A DNA stretch of 64,000 nucleotides from Chlamydomonas reinhardtii (GCF_000002595.2 NC_057004.1:305804-369803); one strand, 5' to 3'. Counted from the stretch's first letter, positions 10,901-23,971 are shown. Notes: generated from the sequence alone by a model not told the origin. Translations and numbers: made by a program.

Positions 10901-13900
10901 GAGCTGAGGGACCTGTGTGACCGCATGCTCACGCTGGACTGGCAGAAACGCCCCTCCATCAATGACATACTTGCTACCCCTGTCATGAAGGCACGCATCC
11001 AAAAGTTCCTGTCTGCTACACTGGTGGTGAGTGATGGGTATGTCAAGCTGAGTAGTAATAGGCAACCAAGAAAGCTATGTGCACTGATGTGGCTAAAACT
11101 GCATGTATGTGGCCACAGGCACATGAGTTCAGCCACACCATCATCCATGGACGGCCAAAGCCAGGCCAGCTTGTGGTGGGAGGTGGTGCAGGAGCTCCAC
11201 CTGTGCCTGCTACTACTGCTGCTGCTGCTGCTGCTGCAGGCTTGGGTAAGTTACAGCTGTTAAGGGTTGGGGAGGGAGGTTGAAGAAAGCCATGGGGAGG
11301 GTGGCAGTGGTTGGGGGTAGCCACCCATGAAAGACTGAGTGAGTTTATGACAGGTTTAATATATCACGGGTGGGATGGGTGGCGGCAGGAGGGGAAGCAC
11401 TATAGTTGTAGCAGAGATAGCTGTGGTGTGGAGTGAGGGGCAGGGGCAGGGGCAGGGGCAGGGGCAGGGGCAGGGGCAGGGGCAGGGGCAGGGGATTAGC
11501 TTACTTGTGGGAGGGTTGGTGTACAATCAAGTTGTCAATGTATTGCATCCGTGGTGAAATTGAATGCAGCGCCATCCAAGTTCGCACCTGTGGCTGGCAT
11601 GCCAGTGGGAGGTCGTCCTCTTGCAGTTCCTGGGGCTGCTGCAGCAGCAGCCCGCCCTGCAGCAGTGCCAGCTGTGGCCCCAGGCCGTGGAGCTGTTGTT
11701 GGGGTGCGTGCAAGCTCCAACAGCCCAGCTGCCCGTGCACCAGCTCCAGGAGTACCTGCACCAGTGGCTGCAGCACGTGCAGGCATGGGTATGGCCCAGG
11801 CAAGGCCAGGTGCACCTGCAGTCCCAGCACCAGCAGCAAATGCAGCATTGAAGCAGGCCCAAGATGCAGCAGTGGCAGCACGTGCCAAAGCAGCAGAGGC
11901 AGCAAAGCAGCGAGAAGATGCCATGATGGCCCTGGCGGTGAGTTGACTTCATTCTGTGCTGGGGCTTGAAATGTTGGGCTGAGGGAGGGTGCAAGGGACA
12001 AGCTGGGCTAGGGGATGGCACACATGGGATCATCTGCTATTGGGGCCACTCTCTCACATGGAGCATTAGGTTGGGTGGTTCAAGGTGAAGACACCATAGC
12101 TAGCAATATGCACCCCCACCAGGGCAGGGGCACCAGTCAGGGGGCCAAGCACAGGGGGGCCATGGCAGGGGGGCTGTGGCAGGGGTAGAGGGATGACATG
12201 GGCTGTTTTGGCTGTCCTCAGCATGCTCCAGTCATTGACTGGAAGGCTCAGCTGCTGAGAGCTTCAGCTCAGTGAACGGGTCTGCATGCTGAGTCACCTG
12301 CCCAGCTGGATGAGCAGTCCGCACACCTCACAATAGCTGATTGTTCGTCTTAGAAGCATTCTTGATTAGCTGTGGACCTGGTCCAATGAGCGGTGCGGGA
12401 ACCCCCCAGCTGAGCAGGGAAGTGAAAGAGAGACATCTGGCAACCCCCCTTGCCTCCTGCTCATCACTTTGTGAACCCTTGATTGATCTTTGGTAAACCT
12501 GCATGACAGGGCTGCACAGTGTTGTTTATAGGGAGTGGGGCTTAATGCTGCCGAGGCTGACTTCGGGGCGGACCATTGTCCAACCAAGGGGGGTAGAAAG
12601 CTCAGGTTTGTACCCCATGCTCAAAATTACATAGCTTTAGGAGAGCATTATGCACGTGCTTTTAGTTTTTGCAGGGGGTGTGGTGAGGTTATTCTGGGCC
12701 GCCAAAGTTGATCGTCGTCCCTGGGGTCCGCCAGGTTTTGGGAGCCCATCCTGGCGGATTTCAGGAAGCACCCCACCAGCAGAACTAGGGGCCAAGCGCA
12801 GCACTACAAGGCTCATGTATATAAGCTGTAATAAGCACAACAAAGCATGGGAGGGCTAAAGGCAACACATGCACACTGACATGGCTGGGCTCTCAAGTGC
12901 TTCTGAGCATGAATTTATGTCTAACCAGGCTGCCAATGCACACTGTACATTTGTCACATGGCAGAGAGTTGGGCGCGGGGTGGGCTGGGTCAAGGGGAGT
13001 CCATGGATAGGATCCTGCCTGTGACTGAAGTCTCAGAACAGGACTGCTCATGGCACAGCGTGATAGTGCTTGTCAAGAGGAGTCTATTGGCACCACTTTG
13101 GTATTGAACAAAGGGGATTTAACCCCTAAACAACAAGGTCTCCTCCAGGGGGGAGGGTCGGTCATCCCCTCAAGGGGGGTCCTGGGGGCTTTGGGGGCAT
13201 GGGGTCTGGCACTTTGTTTCCTACCCCCCCACCCCTGGTCCAACACAACAACATGGGATGAAGGTCCATAACAGCCAACAAGCGGATGGCCCAGAGGATG
13301 AGCCTTCCACTCAGCCAGATGAGCCAACCAGGTGCCCGGATTAGCCCAGCAACTCAGCATGCTGAGCGATTTACTTATCAAAAATAGCTGTACAGGAACA
13401 TGCTGAGCGCCCACCTGACTACCAGTGCTTGTCCAGCTCAGCATGAAGCCCCGGGAACTAGATATGTCCCGCCCCTTGCCATGTCCCATGTCCCCGAAAG
13501 TTGGGTGTCTTCACATAATGCACGCGCCCTTCCCAGATGTACAAAAGCTTGTTACCAGCATAATATATGTATATACATTGCATAATACATATATACAGCA
13601 CATAAGTTCAGGCATAGTAGTGGGCCAACTGCTGTGTATTGCCTTGCAAGCACATTGCTTGATTGTTCTGCAATGGTCATTGCCATGCAGGCAAAGCGCG
13701 CTGCGGATGCGGAGGCCAATGCCAAACGGGAGCTGGAGCGGGCAAAACAGCGGGAAGTGGCAGCGCTGGGTGCTCAGCGTGAGATTGAGCGCCTAAAGCT
13801 GGAGGAGCAGCGGCGGAAACTGGAGGCAGACAAGGCACGGGCAGATGCTGACAGGCGAAAGCGGGAGGCAGACCGTGTGGAATCGGAGCGCCGTGCCAAG

Positions 13901-16900
13901 GCAGCAGAGGAGGCCCGTGCACGACTCAGTGTGGAGGAGGCCAAGCGTGCGCGTGAGCTGGAGGTACGCATGGTGGGGGTGAGCATCAGTTACATGGCCT
14001 GTCAGTCCCTTTGCCTTGTTGTTGAAATGAGAGCAAATAGGCCATTTAGGAACCAAGCCCATATGCCGGTATGGCGCATGCAGGCAAAGCGGAAGAAGGC
14101 AGAGGAGGAGGCACGCAAGAAGGATGCTGAGCGTGCTGCCAAGGTGAGCACACAATCCAACACGCATTGGTGGAATGTTGGCAACATGCACATGTACCAC
14201 CAAATCGTTGGTTTGTGTGAAATATGCAGATGGGGTGTGTTGCGTGCTTACAGGAGAAGGAGCGTGAGGACATGCGTCTCAAGATCGCTGCCCAGCGCAA
14301 GGAATACCAAGACCGGCAGGTCAGCTTGGTGATTCTGGTTTTAAATGCACTTAGTTGATGGCTGTCAGGCAGGGGGATAGTAGCTTCATGTTTGACCAGG
14401 GATGGCCCGTGGGGATGGCCCCTCACAACTGCATTCATATGTTGAAGTGCTGCGGATACTAATGCAGGTGGAGGCGGCTCGAAACAGGGCTGTTGCAGAG
14501 CAGCAGCTGGGCCGTGGACCCTCCCCAGAGGTCAGTGACAGGTGGATGGCTGCAGGCCAAGACTCATGGGTAACATGCCGTGTCCAGGGCTGGGACAAAC
14601 CCACGGTGGCCTCATTCTTGGTATGCATACACTGCAGCATGTTTCAGATTATACTAGAGGAGGAAGCAACGTGCAAGCCCAACTCCTTGCATCCTGACCA
14701 GATCACTCGTAACCTCGATACCAGCAGGTCCAGGTGATGGCTGGGCCGCGGCAGCCTCGTCGGCAGTGGTCTCCTCCACGTGTGGAGGATGTTGGTGACC
14801 CTGCACGTGAGGAGGCGGTATTGGGAGGTGCTGCTGGTGCAGGCCGGCGTGGTGATGACGCACTGTCTGCAGAGCAGCGGCGGGCGGTCTGGGAGGAGCA
14901 GCGGGCTGCAGCCGACCGCAACCGGCGGGCAGCACACGAGGTGAGCCCTTCACATGCAACACACCTTGTCTGCAATTCTTCTTGGATTCAACCTGTTCAG
15001 CAACTTGCACTCATTATGTGCGTGTGAATATATGCAGGCGGAGCGGCATGGTGGCATTGCCGAATTCCTGGGTGTGCCACGTGAAGACGACCGCGCAGGC
15101 AAGGGGAGGCAGCAGCCTGCTGCAGCACCTGCGGCAGGTGGATCTCGACCTGCATCTGGGGCCAAAGCTGCGACACCAGTCGCTGCAGACATCTCGCCTG
15201 ATGCAAGGTGAGGCAGGTTGGCCATTGTAAAGGGGAGTTTCCATGCTTCACTGCACGCTGACTGACTGACTGACTGACTGGGGCCAGCTAAGGTGTTGCT
15301 GCATTCTGCACAAAGGGTAGGCACACGGGCCCATTCGGCTTCCCAGCAACATACAAGAGCAGCTCAGTACGGTGTTTTGATTGATTGTCAACAGGCGTGC
15401 GGCCTACCTGGAGATGCGGGCAGCTGCGGAGAGGAACCGCGCACAGGTCGAGGGTGGCGGCGCGCCCAAGCCATCCACGCCTCCAGCTGGGCGTCCTGTC
15501 TCGCCCCTGCTTCAAGGTATGTAATCAACCTCCCCGCCCACAACGGGCTTGTGCTCCTCATGGCATGCTATCAATGTAGCAACGGTGATCTTGATGCAGC
15601 CAGTCAGGTGTTCCTCAGTACTACAGAGTGCGGCCCCACCCACATTCGCTGTCCTACTGAGCTGATCATGATATTGCATATCCGGTGCTATGGCATCTCA
15701 CTAATGCTTGCATCCTCGGCCTCAATCTTGATTTGCCTTTTTTCCAGTGCCAACCCGGGCACGCCCAGTGACGCCAACTCCTCCGGTGCCGCCGCGCCCA
15801 TCTGACCCCTGGGCTGCCAAGATGGCCCGGCTGGAGGAGGAGCGGCGCAAGCGTGAGCAGGAGATCCTGGAGTTCCAGAAGCAGCACTGGCAGGTGTGTG
15901 AGGGGGCTAGCACTGTGGCATGCTGCATGCTAAGGGATGGCATGTAAAGATCTCTTTCAGGCCTGGTCTTGCGCCAGTTGAGGCTAAGATGTCGAGTGCA
16001 AGTTGCATGCATGCAGCCAAGGCATGCATAGATGTCAGCCTGCATGGCAGCTTGAGGCCCATGCATGGCGGCGGCATGCCTGGCATTCCATACACGTAGG
16101 AAGATACATACGTGTGCAACAATTCTGAGCTCCTTCTGGCTGTCGTGTTTCACAGGAAGTGCGGGATGCCCGTGAGCGCAATAAGCGGAACATCATGGCG
16201 GAGGTTGGGAATGGTGGGCCCGAGGCTGGTGAGTTTTGGTGTGGGGTAGAGTGGGAATAGCTATTGTCCAAGCTGGCATCCTTAGGGCACCCATGGCGCA
16301 GCACATGCGAGGTAAGTACCTGTTCCGTGCATTTGAAGCAGAGGTCAAACGCCAATACGTACACTGTACTTGCGACATCCTCGTAGGCCGGGCACAAACA
16401 CCACCCAAGCCTTCCTCGGCAGCAACACCTGCCGCCCCCTCAGCTGCGTCTGCGGCTGTGAACAACAATGGCCGTGCTGAGGAGGAGGACGACACAGACT
16501 TCGCTGCCATGCTAAAAGACATGCAGGACGTGCTCATGGTGAGTGCCGGGTGCGTCTGTGTGTATCTCTGCATGCAAGCATGCGCATGTGCTTGTGCACA
16601 TGCGTCATGTGCGCATGCGTGTATGTGTATGGTTTGAAGGAAGCAGAATGGACGCACTTGTGCATGCGAGGGCGTGTGAGTGCGTGCGTGTGCACGTGCC
16701 AATGTGGGTTAGAGGAAACAGGGCGCAATGGTGTGTGCGCGCCATGTGCGTGCACGTGCACGTGCGTGTGCTTGCGTGCGCTCAATAACCATGCGTGTGT
16801 GTGCATGTGCGCATGTGCATGCACGTGCTTGCACGCGCGCGCGTGCATGGGTGGGTGGGTGGGTGGGGGTGGGTGCATGCGCATGCGTGCATGCTGAAGG

Positions 16901-18217
16901 GATAGACAAGTGCGCACCCGCATGTATTAGATAACCAGCATGTGTGTGTATGCACATGCGGGTATGTATAACATAGTATGTTGGGTGGGTCACACCATGT
17001 CAACCCGGTGCGGGGCTTCCTATCTTTTGTAGCTAGCCTGTGTCACTGCCAGGCTGGCAACAACTGCCGTTGCTTGCTTTTAACGGACAGGACGACGATG
17101 GTGCACGCAACGATGGGGACGATGAGGAGGACGACATCTACAATGATGAAAAGCACTCAGCGGTGGGTATGGTTGCGGATTGTGTCAAAGCGGGCCCATT
17201 TCGACAATCAGCTGGGCCGAACACGCGCGCATCTCATGTACAGTACCGGTGTGCCGCAATGCTTGCTTGTGGAAAAGCGTTGAAGCCCAGTTCAGACCGC
17301 AGCACGCACTTGCGGTGTAATTGCTATGCCTCTTCTGATGCCATCCCCTTGCACCCAACAATGTGCATGCACACAGGCACTGGCGGGCCACTTTGTGCTG
17401 AACGGACAGGCGGTGGCGCTGCCAGGAGTGCGTGTCACTGACAGCCTCGCACTCAAGGTGGAGGCGCTGCGTGTGTACCTGGAGGCGGCGCTGGGGACGG
17501 ACCCGTTCCTCAAGTGAGTGACCCACACGAATGGGGAGTCGGGGGATGAGATGGGAAAGACAGGGGCAGAGATGGTGCGGGGCAGTCTGAGAAGATGATG
17601 GGGGAGACGAATACGGTCGTGGGACTCTCCCAAGTTTAGGGGCAGCCACAAACTTGAAGAATTCCGCGTGCGTGCCACACTGCTGCATGCAACACAGTCG
17701 GCAGCCCCTCAAGCTGGATTGTCATGCCCACTTAAGTACATACGCTCGCTCTTCTTCACAACCAGGGTGTATCGGCGTCTGGAGTCGCTGTCCATCGACG
17801 ATGACGAGGGCCAGGTGCGTGTGTTTTTGTGTGCCCTCCAAATGTCTAGTGTGGGCGTGTACACGTGTGGTGATTGCATGATGGGCAATAGGCAGCGTAA
17901 TCTGTGCACATAAGGCTGTTTGCTGTTTGGGTTACGGGCTGGGCCGTGCAGTCATGCACGTGTGCACTTCACTGCTGCCGCCTCGGCACACGGCCTTGAC
18001 AAACACGCATTGTTTACCCCGCCCCTGCCCCTCCCCTGCCCCTCTCCTGCCCCGCCCCCGCCCGCCCCCTCCCCCGCCCTGCCCCACCCCGTCTGCCGCC
18101 ACGACGCAGGTGTCGGCGGAGTTCCTGGCTGTGCTGGGCCCCGACAAGCTGCCGTACCTGCAGCTGGTGCACCAGCTCATCGTGTGCGAGGAGAACATGC
18201 ACATGGAGGGCGCGTGA
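7903..18217 (+). CDS. NEK1-type NIMA-related serine/threonine kinase
   Basis: The model encodes about 1003 residues in 23 exons: 7903-8061, 8431-8527, 8952-9075, 9160-9232, 9796-9891, 10627-10719, 10856-11026, 11119-11245, 11570-11937, 13691-13963, 14084-14143, 14254-14319, 14468-14530, 14728-14940, 15038-15207, 15395-15516, 15748-15893, 16156-16228, 16387-16538, 17091-17162, 17377-17513, 17766-17814 and 18110-18217. The kinase domain fills residues 1-260: glycine loop GKGSFG (11-16), lysine K33, catalytic loop HRDIKTQN (126-133), DFG (146-148) and GTPYYLSPE (165-173). An Ala/Pro linker, then a long charged coiled coil follow. The last 100 residues ([23 protein letters not shown]-like end) resemble the C-terminus of animal NEK1. 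NEK1 kinases act at cilia, centrosomes and in DNA-damage signalling; that role is inferred here. Intron 2 is GC-AG. Confidence 0.9.
9450..9670. repeat. G-rich purine tract in a NEK intron
   Basis: The tract contains long G runs in GGGGGGCCAG/GAGG units, inside the intron between exons 9160-9232 and 9796-9891. It has G-quadruplex potential on the plus (transcribed RNA) strand. Confidence 0.8.
11438..11493. repeat. GGGGCA hexanucleotide array in a NEK intron
   Basis: About nine tandem copies of GGGGCA lie upstream of the acceptor of exon 11570-11937. Confidence 0.9.
12217..13371. repeat. Possible degenerate fold-back element in the longest NEK intron
   Basis: The 1753-bp intron between exons 11570-11937 and 13691-13963 is much longer than its neighbours. 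Near its ends are inverted pieces sharing CTCAGCATGCT and TGGAAGGCTCA, and a perfect 14-bp palindrome CTCAGCATGCTGAG sits at 13353-13366. No reading frame is visible. A decayed non-autonomous DNA transposon is one reading; chance similarity is another. Confidence 0.3.
16545..16975. repeat. TG/CG-rich degenerate microsatellite in a NEK intron
   Basis: An irregular TGTG/TGCG/CATGCG tract begins just after the donor at 16538 and fills much of the intron before exon 17091-17162. It includes a GGGT run at 16850-16870. Confidence 0.8.
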
Positions 18218-19964
18218 GAGGGAGAGGGCGGCTGGCCACAGTGTGGAAGGCTGTGAGGGGGAGGCGGCGGTGACTGCGGGCGCGGGCGGCGCTGAGGCTC
18301 CGCATGAGGAGCAGGAGACTGGTGGGAGTGGTGTGGGAGAGGTTTGGCTGCGGGTGGGAGGGGGCGAGGGGTGGGTGCTGGGGTTGGGGCGGGCATGTGT
18401 GGGAGAAGGGGTCAGGTGCATGTCGTACAGAGTGATGTGCGTGGTCACAGAAACAGGGTGCATGCCAGCGGAAGATGTATGGCAATCGAGTACGCTGGCT
18501 GCCTTTCATAAGAGCGTTGGAGAAAGTGGCATATTGTGCAGGCCGGGCTTGCAGCAGTCAAGCTATGGGAGTGGGGACCGGACATTGCAAGCTGGCAGTG
18601 TCAGCAACTCTGCATTCAATCGACATTCGTGGCTAGAACCTCGGATGGTGGGGCCTGGATGGAGTAAAAGGTGGCCTGCTGGAACTTTCCTTCAGGGTTT
18701 GCATCGACTGGGGGCAGGCGTGTGCCAGGGGCAACAAGGGCCTGAAGCCTGAACCGCCTCTACGGCATCCTCCATGCAGCACGTCCACCGCAACCAGTAG
18801 CGCTGTCGTCTGCCACTTCTCCGAACTGTGATCAAAGCGCCCCCTCAGTTGCCTCACAAGTTGCCTTGACGGCCTGACTCCCCCAGTCCCCCAGTGCGGT
18901 CCTGCCTTTCTGGTGTCTACTCTGCCCCCGCTCCAGTGCATTCTGTACCGCTTTTCCAAACATCCTTGCAACCTCCCCCCCCCCTGGTACTCCCACCACC
19001 AGCCCCTTCCATGTGATCAGCAGTCGTGAGTCGTGACCACATCTTGCCCCACGCATGTTTCATGGATCCGTGCCTCACAGCTTGCACTGCTGTTGATCAG
19101 GTAATATTACGACAGGGACCAATCGGCTGTACGCTATGCTGGGATCCGTTCTTCCACAGCAGCTCTGTCTGCTCTGTGACTTAGTACATGCCGGCCAGCC
19201 ATGCCGCATGGTGCGCACGCAGGTCTCGCCTTGCCCAGTGCCCCAGTCCCGCTCAAGCACACCGGTATCAAACAGGATGCAGCATACCATCAATGCCATA
19301 CACACACTGGTACCAGGCGTGGTACCATTCCTCCAGTACGGTGCCAATCTACATGCCTGCGGCCTTCTCATGCCCCCCCTCGTCCAGGCGCCGCGCCCCA
19401 CCAGCATGGATGAAGTGTGCCCGGCTGCTTATTTATGCTGCCTACCCATCTGCGACTTTGTTAGTTATCAACTAAGTTCGCACCAATACCGTACTCTTGG
19501 GTTCGTCCAAGCCGTATTAAGCAATGTAGTCACGGCTCGCACTTGTTACGAACAGTCCACGGGCGCGGCGCTGTACACACACTGCGACCATCCCCGCGCG
19601 GCCGTACCTCCATAACATACCAGGTCTTCAGTCTCCTCTAGTGCGGCATGATATAAGCAATTGATTCCGGAGATGCTATGGCGCTGATCCTGCGGCCTGC
19701 CATCCAACCTCGCAGCAGGCCTCACAAACTGCACCCCCACACGCCCGACTCTACACGGCCTCAGCACAATCGCATTGCGCCCTGTGCCACTGCGGCCAGC
19801 ACATGGCTTGCAACCTGCTCCCCCAGCGCCTCATCCCCGCGCCTCCAACCCACACCTCACACCGAGCTCCAGGCCTGGGCTGTGCTGGGCATCGCTCAGG
19901 GCACGAGGCGCCCCGTGCCGAAACCTCCAGCCCCTAGACACCTCCAGCTCCGCCTACCAGCCAA
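18218..19964. other. Convergent intergenic region, 3' flanks
   Basis: This lies between the stops of the NEK kinase (plus) and the membrane protein gene (minus), so it should contain both 3' UTRs. No splice-supported coding sequence, RNA gene or clear TGTAA signal was found. Composition becomes less GC-rich from about 19000. Confidence 0.5.
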
Positions 19965-22900
19965 TTACGTGAGCTGCGCCCGCGGGTTCGGCTGGTGTTG
20001 CCGCTTTTGGTGGCCGTTGCTGTGTTCTTGTTGTTGCTGTTGGTGGTGGTGGTGATGGTGCCCGCCCCGCACGTACACGGTGCGGTAGGTTACAGGCGCG
20101 CCGCCGCCCGCAAGCCGGATGCTGGAGGTGACCACCAGCAGGTCACCTGGGTTGGCCTCCCGGCCCCCAGCACCTGCGCCGCCGCCTCCCACATACACCC
20201 CCGCCGTGGAGCCGGACACAGAGCCCGCGCTGCTGCCCACGGCCCCTGGCCCGCCGCCCGCTGCGGCGGCTGGCTCCGATGCGGCGGCCGCTGCCGCCGC
20301 GGTGGCGGCTGCCGCCGCGGGCACCAGGACGAAGTGGTCTGTGCCGGTGCCGGCCAGTGGCTCGCCCCAGCTCACCGACAGGATCAGAGACCCGTCCGGC
20401 TGCACACACACGCTGGCGGCGTGCTTGCCTGCAGCAGGAGAAGGAAGAGTAGGAGGAGCAGCAGGAGGCGGCAGTGGGCGCAGCAGTTTGCGTGTCGAGA
20501 CGGGGCAGGTGGGCGCAGAAATGTACTTACAGCAGCTGCACATGCACACACACAGACATGGAGGCATCTCCCACCAGCTAACTCCTTTTAGCACGCATCT
20601 CTCCCCCCGGGCCCCACCTCTCCGCAAGTCGCGGCGGTTGAAGTAGCCCACTGTGCCGTCCAGTGGGTAGCTCTCTCGCACCTGTTTGGGGCGCACAGGG
20701 TGTGGTGGAAGGGTAGTCTCAGTGCATGAGTGTGCGGTGTGCGTGTGCGCGTGCGTGTGTGTAACAAGAAAGGCAAAGGGAGAGCGCACATGCATGCACA
20801 CGCGCGCTGTAGTGCAGCCAGGAAGGGCTGCATCAGGTGGGGGCGGCATGGGGTGAGCTCGCTTGGCGCTGGTCCTCGTTGCAGCCCCTCAAGGCCTCCA
20901 CCCTCCTCTCGCCTACCCCCGTCCCCACCTTGAACCAGGCGATGATGCTGAAGATGGCCATGTCGAACCTGAGCACCAGCGAGGCAGATAGGACACAGGC
21001 ACAAACAGACAGACAAGCAGAGCAAGGAGGAGCAGGAGGTCGGGGTCAGGGCACGTGTCTTGTGAGAGGCTTGGGACGTTTGGGGACTGGGGGGCTGCGG
21101 GCGCACACAGCCTGTCAGCCAACTACCAGGAGCCGCCGCCCCGCCCCCCGCCCCCCGCTCCCCAAACCTCAAACCCCCGAACCCCCAACCCCAACAGTGG
21201 ACTCCACCGCCCTCCATCCCCACAGCGGCTGCGCCGCACCTGCCCGCCGCCAGCGCCGCCGGGTCCAGCTCCAGGCCGCGTATGAGGCGGATGGCGGTGC
21301 GCACCAGCCCGTTCAGCCGCATGGCCGCCACCGCGGCGTCCATGGAGTCGGAGCGAGCCGCGTCCTGCAGGCGGGGGGCCGCGGGGGGACGGAGGGACGG
21401 AGGAGGCGGTGGTGGAGGACGGAAGTGACAGAGGTGGTAGTCTCGGCAGTGGGGGCGGAGGCGGAGATTTTGGAGGTGGCGTTGCTGGCAGGGGTGCAGG
21501 TGAGTAGAGAGCAGTGAGGGCCACAGCCCTGCCCTGCCCTGCCCATGTTGCGCCGTGCGGCACGGCACGCACGCACCTTGACCCACACGCCGCCCATGCG
21601 CAGGTCCGGCCTCAGCGCCACCGGGTGCGCGCGGATGCCCTCCGCCGCGCCGCCCGGCCCCACCACAGCCGCCGCGCTGCTGCCGCTGCCGCTGCCGCTG
21701 CCGCCGCCCCGCCCTCCCCGCGGTGTGCGGCTGGAGGTGCCGGCGCCGCGGCGGTGGCCGTTGCCGCCGCCGCTTCCGCCGCTTCCACTGCCCAGCCACT
21801 TGGCGAGCTGCGAGGGCGGACGTGCGGAGGTAGGCAGGTAGCGATTTCAGGTGCGGGTCCGGTGCGGCGGATGGATGCTGGTCATGTTGTGGGAGTGCAT
21901 GTGCGAGTGCGTGTGAAGGGCATGGCGCTGAACACCTCGCAGTCTTCTCTTTGTGCATTACCGCTCTGCCACATCCCGCACGCACCCGCGCACTGGCCGC
22001 CCCGCCTATCTCAATACCGTCAGCCGCACTGGCGCCCCTGCAACCGCTGTGCATTCCACACTACCCGGCAAACTCCCTAGCCGCCACCCCATCTGTCCCG
22101 CTCGGTGGCGCACCCCTGGTGCCGGGACCCCCTGCTGCGGCCCGCCACCTTGCCCATGTCCTCCTGCTTCTGCGCCTGCCGCCCTGCGCCTGCCACAACT
22201 CCTCAGGCGCGCGAGGGTTGCAGCCGTGCCCGCCCGCCTGTCTTGCCGCCTGCCCGCCCGGCGCCCGGTGCGCCCACGCGACTGCAGTGCGCAGTCCGTG
22301 CGTCTGTGGGAGCATGCCGCCCTGCCGACAGCCCGCACAGCCGCACCCCACGATAAGCCCATGCCCGTACACCCCTGATGAGCCCATGCCTGATGCTAGC
22401 GCTCGCGTGAGCCCCGCCCTCGCGTCGTCGCCTCGCTGGGTGCAGGTGAGCGGGTGGCGTCGTCCACCAACCGACCCCGCACCCTCGCGCCAGTCCCAGA
22501 GCATCACGGCCCCATAGCCCCACAGCCTGCCCACAACCCCCGCCCCCGCATACGGTAGCTACCTGTCCTCCCAGCTGCACACTGGCCGCCGCCAGCAGCA
22601 CTCCAAACACGTCCCACTGCCGCTTGGCGCCCGTCAGCGCCAGCGCGGCGCCCAGCAGCAGCAGGAACACGGACTGCAGCGCGCCACTCACGATGTTTGA
22701 CTTGGGCGCGGGGGCGGGGGCGGCAGCTGCAGGAGGAGCTATGGGTTATGGCGCGAGGGTGCGGGTACAGGGACACGGGCGTGAGAAGGGTGGGGTCCAG
22801 GAAAGCGGAGGGGCCGACGGGGCCAGTCGGCATCCCGAGCGGGTCAAGCGCGGGACGGCCCACCGAAGGAATGCATCAGTCAACGCTGCGCCTGAGATGC

Positions 22901-23141
22901 AACTAGCTCCTTTTAGACAAACTATACACAATTAAACTAGCTTGACAAGGGTCGCGCCCCTTTTGCGTCACGGACCTGGCGGAATGTGCTGCTGCATAGC
23001 ATGTTGTGGCAGCTGCGGTAAAGGTGGAGGTGGTGGTGGTGGTGGCGGAGGCAGGTCAGGCTTGCTTTGCGTTCTACGCCGGAGCAGGAGGAGCAATGCG
23101 CCCCCGACGAGTCCAACCGCAGCGGCTTGCGGATTCTTCAT
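19965..23141 (-). CDS. Membrane-anchored protein of unknown function
   Basis: I do not recognise a family. Minus-strand exons with matching phases are 22976-23141, 22563-22726, 21577-21807, 21240-21364, 20929-20968, 20618-20681 and 19965-20428, about 417 residues. A further 21-nt in-phase exon at 22149-22169 (KQEDMGK) is possible. Exon 1 encodes a short N-terminal hydrophobic stretch (GLVGGALLLLL) followed by RRR, then polyproline. Exon 2 holds two more hydrophobic stretches separated by a KRQWDVFG turn, suggesting a hairpin in a membrane. The soluble part has conserved-looking blocks: DAARSDSMDAAVAAMRLNG, FDMAIFSIIAWFK, ESYPLDGTVGYFNRRDLRR and PDGSLILSVSWGEPL. The C-terminus is Ala/Gly-rich and ends with a His6-Gln5-type run. 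Topology and cell compartment are unknown. Confidence 0.65.
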
Positions 23142-23971
23142 CGCTTTAAGTTATCGACTGCCTCTATATGTCGCAAAGCTAGCGCCAATGCTGCGCTTGG
23201 CTTGGTGCGCGGGTTGCGCTTGCAGTTGTTATGTTGCAGCGATGGCACCCCGCGAACGCGGCTGCCATTTGGAGAATACGATGCGAGTTGCAACTGGGTG
23301 GCTAGAAAAAACTATGTATAAGCAAGAAATGCTGGCACGCTAGATGATGGACCGTGGCCGGCCCTCGACCTGCACACCCATCCCAGGTGCCCTGGGGTAT
23401 GGACCTGATAGTGCACTTTCTGGACGTTGTTCCGTCTCTGCACGCATTGTGATTCCCCTCTTGGCTGGGAGCTCGCCGTGTTCATCAGGCGCAGAGCAAG
23501 GATGGCAGTGCTATCTTACAGTGCTGGCCGGCTGGTGGCCAGCGTTCATCCGGTACCGCCTGGGTCTCGTTGCACCCTTCACGCCCAGGGGAGTTCATGC
23601 CCCTCCCCGGTCCCTGCGCCCACCAACAGGCATCGGACCTGACTGGTGACTTCCCAGTTGACACACACGTTTGGCGCCTCTGTCCCCACATGCAGCAGCA
23701 CCGTCATCGAGAATCGCGTCCGTGCAACACCCCACGCCAATCACAAGTAAGGCAACCACGAAGGAACCAACACCCCAAATCGCACTGACGATTATGCGCA
23801 CAGTGTGCAGTGCCCGACGAGTCGAGTATGCGTACACGTAGCGAGCAATACTCAAGTGTCACAACGCACGTTCCCGGTCCATACCCGTTGTACACACGGC
23901 CGCTTGGGCCTCAGGCCCCGACCGCAGCCACACGCACACACACGCCCGCTCCGGTGCTCTGGCTCCGGCAT
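23142..23971. other. Intergenic, between tandem minus-strand genes
   Basis: This spacer should hold the promoter of the membrane protein gene (right end of that gene at 23141) and the 3' UTR of the C2 protein gene. No coding sequence with splice support was seen. Confidence 0.5.
23516..23520 (-). terminator. Candidate TGTAA poly(A) signal for the C2 protein gene
   Basis: TGTAA on the minus strand lies about 450 nt beyond the stop codon of the C2 gene. TGTAA is the usual poly(A) signal in chlamydomonadalean algae; use here is inferred. Confidence 0.4.

Noticed and set aside
19070-19640. Possible small gene in the AT-richer convergent spacer
   Set aside because: Open frames are short, lack consistent splice borders and show no recognisable motif.
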